From an uncultured Flavobacteriaceae bacterium (GTDB taxonomy: Bacteria; Bacteroidota; Bacteroidia; Flavobacteriales; Flavobacteriaceae), in the NCBI GenBank assembly GCA_947493175.1, contig CANLQD010000003.1, positions 372,001 to 436,000 on the forward strand: a DNA stretch of 64,000 nt. The letters run 5' to 3'. The first letter of the stretch is position 1. Each line of letters opens with the position of its first letter. The position numbers and the translations under genes are program-made. Below, one piece after another: positions 35,558 to 44,559 of this stretch. The notes beneath the pieces were generated by a model. It was not told the DNA's origin, did no database searches, and saw only the letters and a program-made list of their open reading frames with translations.

Positions 35558-36469
35558 TCAATTCAACATACGAAACTCCTTAGGCGAATGCCCAACTTTT
35601 TTCTTAAACAAACGACTAAAATGCTGTGGATAGGTAAAGCCTAGCTCATAGGCTATTTCGCTAACAGATTTATTAAGGTCAAAAACTTTTTCTTTTGCCA
35701 CCTCGATAAGCTTACCTTGAATGCAGTCTTGAGCCGATTTTCCTGTTTCTTTTTTGACGAGGTCGCCAAGGTAATTAGACGATAAATGCAATTCATTTGC
35801 AAAATATCCAACAGTAGGTGTTCCAAGAGTTTTAGGCTTATCCGATAGAAAATAGTCATTCAGCAATGCATCAAATTTCTCTAATGAATGTTTATGCGCA
35901 GTTTCACGGGTCAAGAACTGACGGTCATAAAATCGCAAGGAATAATCTAAAAACAATTCAATATTGGCAAGAATCAACTTTCTGCTATGCTTATCGATAT
36001 TCTGTTCTAGTTCAAACTGAATCTTTTCTAAGAGACTTATTATTACCCTGCGTTCTTTTGCTGATAAGTGCAAAGCCTCATGTGTGGCATATGAGAAAAA
36101 ACTATAGCGCTTCATCTTTCTGAGTAAATCCGTTCCTAACAGTAATTCTGGGTGAAACAAGAGCGCATATCCCTTTGGGCGAAAATTGGGTTCATTATAG
36201 GTCAAGCCGACGACTTGTTCAGGACTAACAAACACCAAGGTTCCTTCATCATAATCGTATGATTTACCGCCGTATTTCAATTTACATCCCTTGGCATCTT
36301 TCAAGAAAATGGCATAGCAATTAAATTGCAGCGCGTCATAGTCAGAAATGGTTTTTGCCGATTCATCAACCTTCTCAAAATCAACGACACCTACCAAAGG
36401 ATGTAACACCTCTTGCATTCGCATATTCAAGTAGTCTCCTACAGCATTGATTGTATAGATATTTGTCAT
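35558..36469 (-). CDS. AraC-family transcriptional regulator
   Basis: 303 residues from ATG 36469 (MTNIYTINAVGDYLN; the GTG at 36475 is less likely). The N-terminal cupin-like ligand domain (GTLVFVSPEQVVGL) is followed by a C-terminal double helix-turn-helix ending in the family signature SEIAYELGFTYPQHFSRLFKKKVGHSPKEFR. It is divergent from the NTF2-like/molybdenum hydroxylase genes and probably controls them. Confidence 0.93.
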   Translation of the reverse strand: MTNIYTINAVGDYLNMRMQEVLHPLVGVVDFEKVDESAKTISDYDALQFNCYAIFLKDAKGCKLKYGGKSYDYDEGTLVFVSPEQVVGLTYNEPNFRPKGYALLFHPELLLGTDLLRKMKRYSFFSYATHEALHLSAKERRVIISLLEKIQFELEQNIDKHSRKLILANIELFLDYSLRFYDRQFLTRETAHKHSLEKFDALLNDYFLSDKPKTLGTPTVGYFANELHLSSNYLGDLVKKETGKSAQDCIQGKLIEVAKEKVFDLNKSVSEIAYELGFTYPQHFSRLFKKKVGHSPKEFRMLN

Positions 36470-36673
36470 TACCACACTAAGTTTGAACTAAAGATAAGAT
36501 ATTGATTACCAAGGTTTCAAGCTTATATATCAATATCCGTAAAAATGGTATGAGCAACCGTAATTTAGGTATGGCTAACTGCCCTATTAACCTCTATTTT
36601 TGAATCAAAAGAAAACTCTTGATTGTGAACGGCAAAACAAAATAGTTTAATTTAACTTCATATATCTAAAAAC

Positions 36674-37132
36674 ATGACCATGAAAACAATATACATCGCA
36701 TTATTATTAATCGCATTTAGTGCGAATTCCTTCGCACAAGACACCACACTTAAACAAGAAATTACCGAGCTTTCTAAAGCAAAATGGGAATGGATGGCTG
36801 ATAAGGATGTTGATAAACTTAGCACCTTGTTTCATGACAAATCAAGATTTGTACACATGAGCGGCTCTTGGAAAAAAGACCGAGAATTAGAAATCATCAA
36901 ATCAGGAAGCATTTGGTATAAAAAAGCTGATGTTCATGATGTGGTCGTTGAAGTTATTGCCGATGACACCGTGTTACTTTGGAATAGAATTACGCTAACT
37001 GCTCATGTTCGTGGTAATGATGTGGCTAATGAATTTACCGTGACCGAGTTTTACCATAAAGAAGGAGAAGATTGGAAATTATTAGACCTAACTTTTAGCA
37101 AAGTAAGAGACACGCATGAGATTGCACACTAA
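36674..37132 (+). CDS. Exported NTF2-like (SnoaL/DUF4440-type) protein
   Basis: 152 residues: signal peptide MTMKTIYIALLLIAFSANSFA, then a cone-shaped NTF2-like fold (EITELSKAKWEWMADKDVDKL ... DKSRFVHMSGSW ... TEFYHKEGEDWKLLDLTFSK, ending ARD-like VRDTHEIAH). Two ATGs (36674, 36680) are usable. It lies 75 bases before the molybdenum hydroxylase Fe-S gene. Function unknown. Confidence 0.82.
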   Translation: MTMKTIYIALLLIAFSANSFAQDTTLKQEITELSKAKWEWMADKDVDKLSTLFHDKSRFVHMSGSWKKDRELEIIKSGSIWYKKADVHDVVVEVIADDTVLLWNRITLTAHVRGNDVANEFTVTEFYHKEGEDWKLLDLTFSKVRDTHEIAH

Positions 37133-37207
37133 AGTTTAATAACTAGAGGGAAATTCGTGTTTTAAAATTTCCTAACTTCATAGCATTCATATACTTATAC
37201 AATAATC

Positions 37208-37672
37208 ATGGCGAAATTTAATCTGAATATCAACGGAAAAGAACGTGAAATCGATGTTGACCCTACAACACCAATGTTATGGGTTTTAAGAGACCAAATC
37301 AAACTAGTGGGAACAAAGTATGGTTGCGGTATTGCCCAATGTGGGGCATGCACCGTGCACTTAGATGGTACTGCAGTACGTTCTTGTCAACTACCAATAT
37401 CTTCAGTTGGTGACAAAGAAATTACAACCATTGAAGGCTTATCTGAAAAAGGAGACCACCCGGTTCAACAAGCATGGTTAGAAGTTGATGTTCCGCAATG
37501 CGGCTATTGTCAAGCAGGGCAAATTATGACAGCTTCCGCTTTGTTAGAAAAAAATCCGAATCCTACAGATGAAGAAATCGAGACTGCTATGAATGGAAAC
37601 ATCTGCCGTTGTGGAACGTATACCCGTATCAAAAAGGCGGTTAAAATTGCAGCAAATTCAATCAACGCTTAA
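37208..37672 (+). CDS. [2Fe-2S] subunit of a molybdenum hydroxylase (isoquinoline 1-oxidoreductase alpha-like)
   Basis: 154 residues with both iron-sulfur sites: plant-ferredoxin type CGIAQCGAC plus Cys in RSC (N-terminal half) and the helical-bundle site [10 protein letters not shown] ... CRCGTYTR (C-terminal half). Passes electrons from the molybdenum subunit. It is followed by two large-subunit genes, but no FAD subunit is present, as in isoquinoline/aldehyde oxidoreductase families that use other electron acceptors. No signal peptide is visible; it may be exported with its Tat partner. Confidence 0.95.
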   Translation: MAKFNLNINGKEREIDVDPTTPMLWVLRDQIKLVGTKYGCGIAQCGACTVHLDGTAVRSCQLPISSVGDKEITTIEGLSEKGDHPVQQAWLEVDVPQCGYCQAGQIMTASALLEKNPNPTDEEIETAMNGNICRCGTYTRIKKAVKIAANSINA

Positions 37673-37700
37673 GTACTGAGCACTCCTAAAACCTGATACT

Positions 37701-39953
37701 ATGACACTCATAAAAACAAAAATAGGTAGACGCTCATTCATTCGAACATCCACTTTAGCAAGTGGCGGATTAGTGCTAGGCTTTAATTGGCTAGCCTCTT
37801 GCAAAAACAAAACAGAAGAAGAAATTTTAGCCATGCCTAAGGAATGGTTTGAAATGAATTCATATTTAAAAATCGGAGATAATGGCATGGTTACGATTAC
37901 CACACCGAATCCTGAATTTGGTCAAAACATTCGAACTTCAATGCCAATGATTGTTGCAGAAGAATTGGGTGTTGATTGGAAAAATGTTGTCGTTGACCAA
38001 GCACCTTACCATGCTGAAAAATACGGTATGCAATTTACAGGAGGTAGTCGCGGCATAATGACACGCTGGGAACCGCTGCGAATGGCAGGTGCTTCTGCAC
38101 GTCATGTTTTGATTGCAGCAGCTGCCCAAGCATGGCAAGTTCCTGCAAATGAAATTACTACTGAAGATGGAATGTTGTATCATAAAGCAACTGAAAAATC
38201 TGCTGGCTACGGAGAAATGGCATCTGCAGCAACTCAAATTACCATTCCTGAAGATATTAGCCTAAAAGAAGTCAAAGACTTTAAAATCATTGGCACATCT
38301 CATAAAAATGTCGACGCAAAAAGTATCGTTACTGGAGAACCCATGTTTGGTATAGATTACCAAAAAGAAGGTATGTTGATTGCCATGATTGTGCATCCGC
38401 CAGCTTTCGGATTGACATTAAAATCTATGGATGCTGAAGCTGCCAAAGCCATGTCCGGTATTAAAGATGTAGTAGCGATTAAAAGTTTTAAAGATGATTA
38501 TGAGAAAGGTGGTTTTGATGTCAACGCATTCCCCGAAATAGTTGCGGTCGTAGGAAATTCCACTTGGGAGGTATTACAAGCCAAAAAGAAATTAAAAGTA
38601 GAATGGCAACCTTTTGATTCGTACACAGAGACCATCAATGGGTTTAGAGGTACGCAAACCAAAAACGTTCCTGCCGGACTCGAATCGTCTACAAGTCATG
38701 CCGCGAAAATGGCAGAACTTGCTGCAAAACCCGGAAAGATTGTCCGAACAGACGGTGACCCAAAAGCAGCATTTAAAAATGCCGCAAAAATTATAGAGCG
38801 TTCGTATTCAGCTCCTTTTCTAGCGCACAATTGTATGGAGCCTCTAAATGCTTTTGCACATGTAGAAGGTGATAAAGCGCAAATTGCAGCACCTGTTCAG
38901 ATTCCGAGTTTAATACTCCCAACGTTGGCCTCAAGTTTGGGCATTCCTGCAGAAAATATTGCGATGGAAATGCCTCGCATGGGTGGCGGTTTTGGTCGCA
39001 AGGCTTATGCCCATTTTGTAGTGGAAGCTGCTATGATTTCGCAAAAAGTAAATGCCCCAGTAAAATTAGTGTACACTCGTGAAGATGATATGACCAATGG
39101 AATTTATCGCCCTAGTTATCATGCCACCTATCGTGCTGCACTAGATGAAAATAATAATATGACTGCCTTGCATGTGAAAGCAGGTGGTGTACCCGAGAGT
39201 CCCTTATTCGCAAATCGTTTTCCCGCGGGAGCTATCGACAATTATATGGCGGAAGAATGGGCTATTGATTCCAATATTACAATAGGAGCTTTTCGAGCAC
39301 CACGTTCTAATTTTATGGCGGGTGCTGAGCAATCGTTTTTAGATGAAATTGCTGAAACTATAGGCAAAGACCCTATTCAATTTCGATTGGACTTGCTAAA
39401 ACGTGCAAAGGAAAATCCTGTGGGAGAAAGAAATGATTATGATGCAGAACGCTATGCAGGAGTTTTAGAACTGCTTCGTGAAAAATCAGGTTGGAGCGCA
39501 ACTCCGGCGAATGTAAACCGAGGAATATCAGCCTATTTTTGTCATAATTCTTATGCCGCACATGTTTTAGATATTCGAATGGATGACGGAAAACCTGTGG
39601 TTGAAAAAGTTGTTTGTGCTATCGATTGCGGTATTGTAGTGAATCCGGATGCTGCAGTAAATATGGCCGAAGGAGCAATTACGGATGGGATTGGAAATGC
39701 CTTTTTCGGAGAACTTCCTTTTAAAGATGGGATGCCTCAGAAAACGAATTTTCATGAATATCAGATGATACGCATGAGCGATGCCCCTAAAGAAATAGAA
39801 GTGCATTTTGTTGAAAATGAAATCGCACCTACAGGAATGGGTGAACCTCCATTCCCTCCTATTTTTGGAGCTGTTGCCAATGCATTATACAAAGCAACGG
39901 GGCAACGGCATTACCAACAACCGTTTGTTACCGAAAAACAAATTGTTGGCTAA
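37701..39953 (+). CDS. Molybdenum hydroxylase large subunit 1 (xanthine dehydrogenase family, IorB-like)
   Basis: 750 residues. Tat signal GRRSFIRTSTLASGG followed by lipobox LASC, so probably a Tat-exported lipoprotein. Molybdopterin-site segments: MGGGFGRKAYAHF, APFLAHNCMEPLNA, TIGAFRAPRSNFMAG and the C-terminal PTGMGEPPFPPIFGA. The substrate is unknown (aromatic N-heterocycle or aldehyde in known relatives). A second, clearly related large subunit begins 21 bases after its stop. Confidence 0.94.
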   Translation: MTLIKTKIGRRSFIRTSTLASGGLVLGFNWLASCKNKTEEEILAMPKEWFEMNSYLKIGDNGMVTITTPNPEFGQNIRTSMPMIVAEELGVDWKNVVVDQAPYHAEKYGMQFTGGSRGIMTRWEPLRMAGASARHVLIAAAAQAWQVPANEITTEDGMLYHKATEKSAGYGEMASAATQITIPEDISLKEVKDFKIIGTSHKNVDAKSIVTGEPMFGIDYQKEGMLIAMIVHPPAFGLTLKSMDAEAAKAMSGIKDVVAIKSFKDDYEKGGFDVNAFPEIVAVVGNSTWEVLQAKKKLKVEWQPFDSYTETINGFRGTQTKNVPAGLESSTSHAAKMAELAAKPGKIVRTDGDPKAAFKNAAKIIERSYSAPFLAHNCMEPLNAFAHVEGDKAQIAAPVQIPSLILPTLASSLGIPAENIAMEMPRMGGGFGRKAYAHFVVEAAMISQKVNAPVKLVYTREDDMTNGIYRPSYHATYRAALDENNNMTALHVKAGGVPESPLFANRFPAGAIDNYMAEEWAIDSNITIGAFRAPRSNFMAGAEQSFLDEIAETIGKDPIQFRLDLLKRAKENPVGERNDYDAERYAGVLELLREKSGWSATPANVNRGISAYFCHNSYAAHVLDIRMDDGKPVVEKVVCAIDCGIVVNPDAAVNMAEGAITDGIGNAFFGELPFKDGMPQKTNFHEYQMIRMSDAPKEIEVHFVENEIAPTGMGEPPFPPIFGAVANALYKATGQRHYQQPFVTEKQIVG

Positions 39954-39973
39954 CCGATAAAACGAATTAGAGC

Positions 39974-42229
39974 ATGACCCTTGTCAAAACAGCTATAGGT
40001 AGACGTTCTTTCATAAAAAGTTCGGCATTAGCTGGTGGTGGTTTAATGCTCGGTTTTAATTGGCTGGCATCTTGTAAAATGACGCCAGAAGAAGTTAGAA
40101 ATTTACCTAAGGAATGGTTTGAAATCAACGGATATTTAAAGATTGCAGATAATGGTCAAGTGACTATCATGTCTCCAAATCCGGAAGGTGGTCAAAATGT
40201 AAAGACAGCCATGCCGATGATTGTAGCTGAGGAATTAGACGTTGACTGGAATGATGTCATTGTTGAACAAGCTCCCTTAAACACCGATTTATACAGTCGT
40301 CAATTTATCGGTGGTAGTCAAGCCATTCGAACCAGTTGGGAAGGCTTACGTATGGCAGGTGCATCAGCAAGACACATGCTACTAATGGCTGCCGCTGAAG
40401 AATGGCAGGTACCTTTAGAAGAAATTACCACCGAATCAGGAAAAATAAAACATACAGCAAGTGATAAATCGATTTCTTATGGCGCGATGGCATCAGCTGC
40501 GGCAAAAGTTTCTGTTCCTGAAGAAGTAGTATTAAAGGAAAGGTCAGATTTTAAAATCATAGGTGCTTCCAAGAAGAATGTAGACGGACTCAAAATAGTA
40601 ACAGGAAAACCGCTATTCGGAATCGACACCTACAGTGAAGGCATGTTAACTGCCATGATTGTGCACCCACCTGCGTTTGGAATGAAGCTCAAATCATATG
40701 ATAACACGACGCTCATATCGATGCCTGGAATTCGCGATGTTTTTACGTTAAAGGTTTTAGAAGACGACTATCTAAGACAGCATTTTGACACTTGTACTTT
40801 TCTTGAAGTGGTTGCCATAGTAGGCAATTCTACTTGGGAGGTCATGAACGCGAAAAAAGCAATTACCGTCGAATGGGAACCTTTTGAAACCTATGCCGAA
40901 GAAAGGCAACCCTACCGTGGACCTCAACAGACCCTGTCAATACCATCTGGACTGGAAAGTTCCGAAGACCATAAGGCTAAGATGATGGAAATGGCATCTA
41001 AAAAAGCAGACGTAGTTCGGAAAGATGGTAATCCGGAAAAAGCTTTCCGAAACGCTGCAAAAATAATTGAACGCACTTATACCGCTCCTTTTTTAGCCCA
41101 TAATTGTATGGAGCCGATGAACTTTTTTGCTGACGTAAAAAATGACAGCGCCCAACTATCAGGTCCGCTTCAAAAAGCAGAACTTACTGAAAAGGCTGTT
41201 TCAACTCGATTGGGAATTCCCGTAGAAAAAATAGATATCGAATTGACCCGCCTTGGTGGCGGTTATGGCCGACGCTCCTATGCCCATTGGGCCTTGGAGG
41301 TAGCTGTAATTTCCCAAAAAATGAAGGCTCCTGTCAAATTGGTGTACACACGTGAAGATGATATGACAGGTGGCATATACCGGCCTATGTATCAAGTGCG
41401 TTATAAAGCTGCTTTAGATGCAAAAAATAACTTAACTGCACTTTTGGTAAATGCAGGTGGAATTCCTGAAAGTCCGCTATATGCAAACCGTTTTCCTGCT
41501 GGAGCAATAGACAACTACCAAGCAGAAAGTTGGACGATACCTACCAATATTACCATAGGTTCATTTCGAGCACCGCGCTCCAATTTTATGGCTAGTGCCG
41601 AACAGTCTTTTCTAGACGAAATTGCGGAAGCCGTTGAAAAAGACCCTATCGATTTTAGACTGGAGCTTTTAGACCGCGCGGCAAAAAACCCGGTAGGAGA
41701 AAAGAATGATTATGATGCCGAACGCTATGCTGGAGTATTAAAATTGGTCAAAGAAAAATCAAATTGGAACAACAACAATTCGAATAGCAAACAAGGCGTA
41801 GCAGCCTATTTCTGTCATAATTCATATGCCGCTCAAGTGGTGGATATGACTTGGGAAAATGACCAACCAAAAATTCAGAAAGTGACCTGTGCAATAGATT
41901 GTGGTATTGTTATCAATCCTGATGCAGCTAGTAACCTATGCGAAGGCGGTATCGTTGATGGTATCGGAAATGCATTATATGGAGAATTAACTTTTAAGGA
42001 TGGCGTTCCACAAAAAAGTAATTTTGACAGCTACCGAATGATTCGAATAAGTGAATCGCCTAAGGAAATCGATGTCCACTTTGTAAAAAATGATATTGAC
42101 CCAACTGGGTTGGGAGAGCCGACTTTCCCACCTGTTTTTGCCGCTTTAGCAAATGCAATGTATAAGGCAACAGGTAAGCGTTTTTATAATCAACCATTTA
42201 TTGGCGGAATAACTAAGTTAAATAGCTGA
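39974..42229 (+). CDS. Molybdenum hydroxylase large subunit 2 (paralogue of subunit 1)
   Basis: 751 residues, collinear with the preceding paralogue: Tat motif GRRSFIKSSALAGGG, lipobox LASC, LGGGYGRRSYAHW, APFLAHNCMEPMNF, TIGSFRAPRSNFMAS, PTGLGEPTFPPVFAA. With a single Fe-S gene for two large subunits, either two alternative enzymes share one electron-transfer subunit or the two form a hetero-oligomer. The duplication is old enough to show many replacements across the whole length. Confidence 0.93.
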   Translation: MTLVKTAIGRRSFIKSSALAGGGLMLGFNWLASCKMTPEEVRNLPKEWFEINGYLKIADNGQVTIMSPNPEGGQNVKTAMPMIVAEELDVDWNDVIVEQAPLNTDLYSRQFIGGSQAIRTSWEGLRMAGASARHMLLMAAAEEWQVPLEEITTESGKIKHTASDKSISYGAMASAAAKVSVPEEVVLKERSDFKIIGASKKNVDGLKIVTGKPLFGIDTYSEGMLTAMIVHPPAFGMKLKSYDNTTLISMPGIRDVFTLKVLEDDYLRQHFDTCTFLEVVAIVGNSTWEVMNAKKAITVEWEPFETYAEERQPYRGPQQTLSIPSGLESSEDHKAKMMEMASKKADVVRKDGNPEKAFRNAAKIIERTYTAPFLAHNCMEPMNFFADVKNDSAQLSGPLQKAELTEKAVSTRLGIPVEKIDIELTRLGGGYGRRSYAHWALEVAVISQKMKAPVKLVYTREDDMTGGIYRPMYQVRYKAALDAKNNLTALLVNAGGIPESPLYANRFPAGAIDNYQAESWTIPTNITIGSFRAPRSNFMASAEQSFLDEIAEAVEKDPIDFRLELLDRAAKNPVGEKNDYDAERYAGVLKLVKEKSNWNNNNSNSKQGVAAYFCHNSYAAQVVDMTWENDQPKIQKVTCAIDCGIVINPDAASNLCEGGIVDGIGNALYGELTFKDGVPQKSNFDSYRMIRISESPKEIDVHFVKNDIDPTGLGEPTFPPVFAALANAMYKATGKRFYNQPFIGGITKLNS

Positions 42230-42557
42230 TTTATTTTTCAAAATAAGGTCTTGAAAAAAGAACGTTTCTCGAAACTTCATAAATTTTCTCAATTGCGTTC
42301 TTTCAATTGGCCGTCTTTAAGCGTTAAATTATATCAAATACTAGATTCATGCCGAGGTGGGAAACAATTCCCTACAAGCGCAAACACGACCAAGTAGGCA
42401 GCAGATGGAATTTGGGCTTCCTACAAACGTCACCGGTTACAAGCACTTTATCGTCGAGGTCTTAGACAACGGTCAAGACATTTAGAGACAGTATCACTAT
42501 TTTGAAATTAGCGGATAATACTATACCCAAACCATCTGAAATAGACTGTTTATTTGT
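42230..42557. other. Intergenic region, possible gene remnant
   Basis: 328 bases between convergent genes. One plus frame around 42415-42470 reads like protein (GLPTNVTGYKHFIVEVLDNG) but is bounded by stops, so it could be a decayed fragment. No confident assignment. Confidence 0.3.
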
Positions 42558-43688
42558 CTAGCTCATAAAAGTGAAATCAGGCAATCTAATAATTTCCCCG
42601 TCCTTCATGGCAGATTCATGTGCCAATATTCCCACACAGGTTATGTTGGCTGATTGTTTCGCGTTCGGATAGGGCGATTTACCCTCAATCAATGCATCGA
42701 TAAAGGCATGTACCAAATGGGGATGCGAACCTCCATGGCCTGCACCTTGGGTAAACGATAAATGTGTATTGTCATCGGTATCATATACACCTTGAGTGGT
42801 AAACCGCCGTATTTCTTCAGGAAGCAATTTCGCAAAATCGGGACTCTCAACTTCTTCAGGTATGTCCGGTTCGGGTTTCTTAGCGGTGTGTACCACTAAA
42901 GGTTTTCCTTCGATCAAGGGCCACTCCACCGATTTTTTTGAGCCGTAGACCTCAAAGCTTTCACGATATTGGCGTGCAACATCGAAGAGTGAACGATATA
43001 CTTGTGCACTCAAATCTGAATTTCGGAATTTGATATGGGTGGTCTCCACGGCATAGGGGGAATTGTATTGCTTAATCAGTTCTTCACGAATCGTTCCCGA
43101 ACCAAAACAGGACACGTATTCGGCTTCGCCTCTTGTAATTGCCAATACGGGCCCTACGCAATGGGTCGCATAATGCATTGGAGGAAGCCCCGGCCAATAG
43201 TTGGGCCATCCGTCCATGTCCTGTTGATGGCTGGCCTTTAAAAATTGCACTTTGCCGAGCTCACCATTTTCATAGAGTTCTTTCATATAGAGAAATTCAC
43301 GTGCATACACCACCGTTTCCATCATCATATAGGTCAATCCGGTTTCCTGGGTCAGACGTACAATCTCTTCACATTCTTCAACCGTAGTAGCCATGGGTAC
43401 GGTACAGGCGACATGCTTGCCTGCCTTCAACGCCTGAATGGATTGCTCGCCGTGATTGGGTATTGGAGTGTTGATGTGTACCGCATCGATATCTGGGTCT
43501 TTCAGCAATTCCTCGTAAGAGGTATATCTTTTTCCCACCTCGAAAGCATCGGCAATTTCATTTAACTTTTCCTCGTTGCGCTGACATACGGCAACCAGTT
43601 CCGCATTTGGATATTTCTTATAGATGGGAATAAATTCCGCCCCAAATCCTAAGCCCACGATGGCTATTTTGATTTTATCTTTGATCAT
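42558..43688 (-). CDS. Gfo/Idh/MocA-family oxidoreductase
   Basis: 376 residues. N-terminal Rossmann fold with KIAIVGLGFGAEFIPIYKKY, then the EKP-like motif region (ALKAGKHVACTVPMATT), where the usual lysine is replaced by threonine, and a C-terminal alpha/beta substrate domain. NAD(P)-dependent oxidation of sugars or inositols is usual; the missing lysine could mean altered chemistry. Last gene of the operon with a sugar isomerase and a ThuA/PVC-type protein, suggesting sugar degradation. Confidence 0.9.
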   Translation of the reverse strand: MIKDKIKIAIVGLGFGAEFIPIYKKYPNAELVAVCQRNEEKLNEIADAFEVGKRYTSYEELLKDPDIDAVHINTPIPNHGEQSIQALKAGKHVACTVPMATTVEECEEIVRLTQETGLTYMMMETVVYAREFLYMKELYENGELGKVQFLKASHQQDMDGWPNYWPGLPPMHYATHCVGPVLAITRGEAEYVSCFGSGTIREELIKQYNSPYAVETTHIKFRNSDLSAQVYRSLFDVARQYRESFEVYGSKKSVEWPLIEGKPLVVHTAKKPEPDIPEEVESPDFAKLLPEEIRRFTTQGVYDTDDNTHLSFTQGAGHGGSHPHLVHAFIDALIEGKSPYPNAKQSANITCVGILAHESAMKDGEIIRLPDFTFMS

Positions 43689-43689
43689 T

Positions 43690-44559
43690 TTACAATGTAT
43701 TGAATGTTGATTTTAAAAATTTTAGACCTTCTTTAGCGAATTCATCTTGGCTATTGGCAAGTTCTTTCCAAATATTTACGGCAGCCGCCAGTTCAGGTAT
43801 TTCGGGAGTGAAACTCTCGATGACGATGGCTCCAGAATAGTTCACATCAGTCAAGCCTTTTGCGAATTCGTCCCATGGGGTCAATCCCGTACCCGGAATA
43901 CCTCTATGGTTTTCGGAAACCTGAACATGGATCAATCTATCGCCCGCCGCCTGTATGGCCTTGCAAATATCCTGTTCCTCTATGGTCATATGGAATCCAT
44001 CCAAAACAATTTTCATGTTGGATTCATTAATTTCATCAAGCAAGCGCACCACATCCTCGGCAGTATTGATGAGGTCGGACTCAAACCGGTTTAAAGGTTC
44101 CAGGGCGATATCCAGCCCATTTTTTTTAGCGATACCTGAAAGCATTTTCAAATTTTTCACAGCTCTGTTCCATTCCATTTTCTTTTGTTCTTTGGATGCC
44201 AAACGAGCCTTGCCTACTGCTGCATATAAAGGGCCGGCCACAAATCCGACGCCCAGCGAGGTGGCAAGCTCAAAACACTTTTCAGCATGCTCGAAACAAT
44301 TTTGATATAAGGAAGTATCTTCGGAGGTCAAGTCCTTATCATCGCCAAAAACGATACAAATCGTCGGTGTTAGGCCATTGGCACTTAAAGCCTCTTTGAC
44401 GGTATTCGCATCGATCAAATCCGGATTTTCCACCGGAATCTCAACAACATCAAAACCCATCGTCTTGATTTTGGGGAAAAGTTCTATCGACTCTGTTGTG
44501 AACGGTGATTGCCACAGCCAGGTACTTACACCGTATTTTAGCTGTTTGTTCATACTCAT
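43690..44559 (-). CDS. Sugar phosphate isomerase/epimerase (xylose isomerase-like TIM barrel)
   Basis: 289 residues, AP-endonuclease-2-like TIM barrel: GVSTWLWQSPFTTES, VVEIPVENPD, IALEPLNRFESDL, IVLDGFHM, HVQVSENHRGIPG, IVIESF; Glu, Asp, His and Glu residues in these motifs form the usual metal site. The ATG overlaps the stop of the upstream ThuA/PVC gene (ATGA), and Gfo/Idh follows after one base. This pair commonly acts in inositol or keto-sugar breakdown; the substrate is unknown. Confidence 0.91.
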   Translation of the reverse strand: MSMNKQLKYGVSTWLWQSPFTTESIELFPKIKTMGFDVVEIPVENPDLIDANTVKEALSANGLTPTICIVFGDDKDLTSEDTSLYQNCFEHAEKCFELATSLGVGFVAGPLYAAVGKARLASKEQKKMEWNRAVKNLKMLSGIAKKNGLDIALEPLNRFESDLINTAEDVVRLLDEINESNMKIVLDGFHMTIEEQDICKAIQAAGDRLIHVQVSENHRGIPGTGLTPWDEFAKGLTDVNYSGAIVIESFTPEIPELAAAVNIWKELANSQDEFAKEGLKFLKSTFNTL

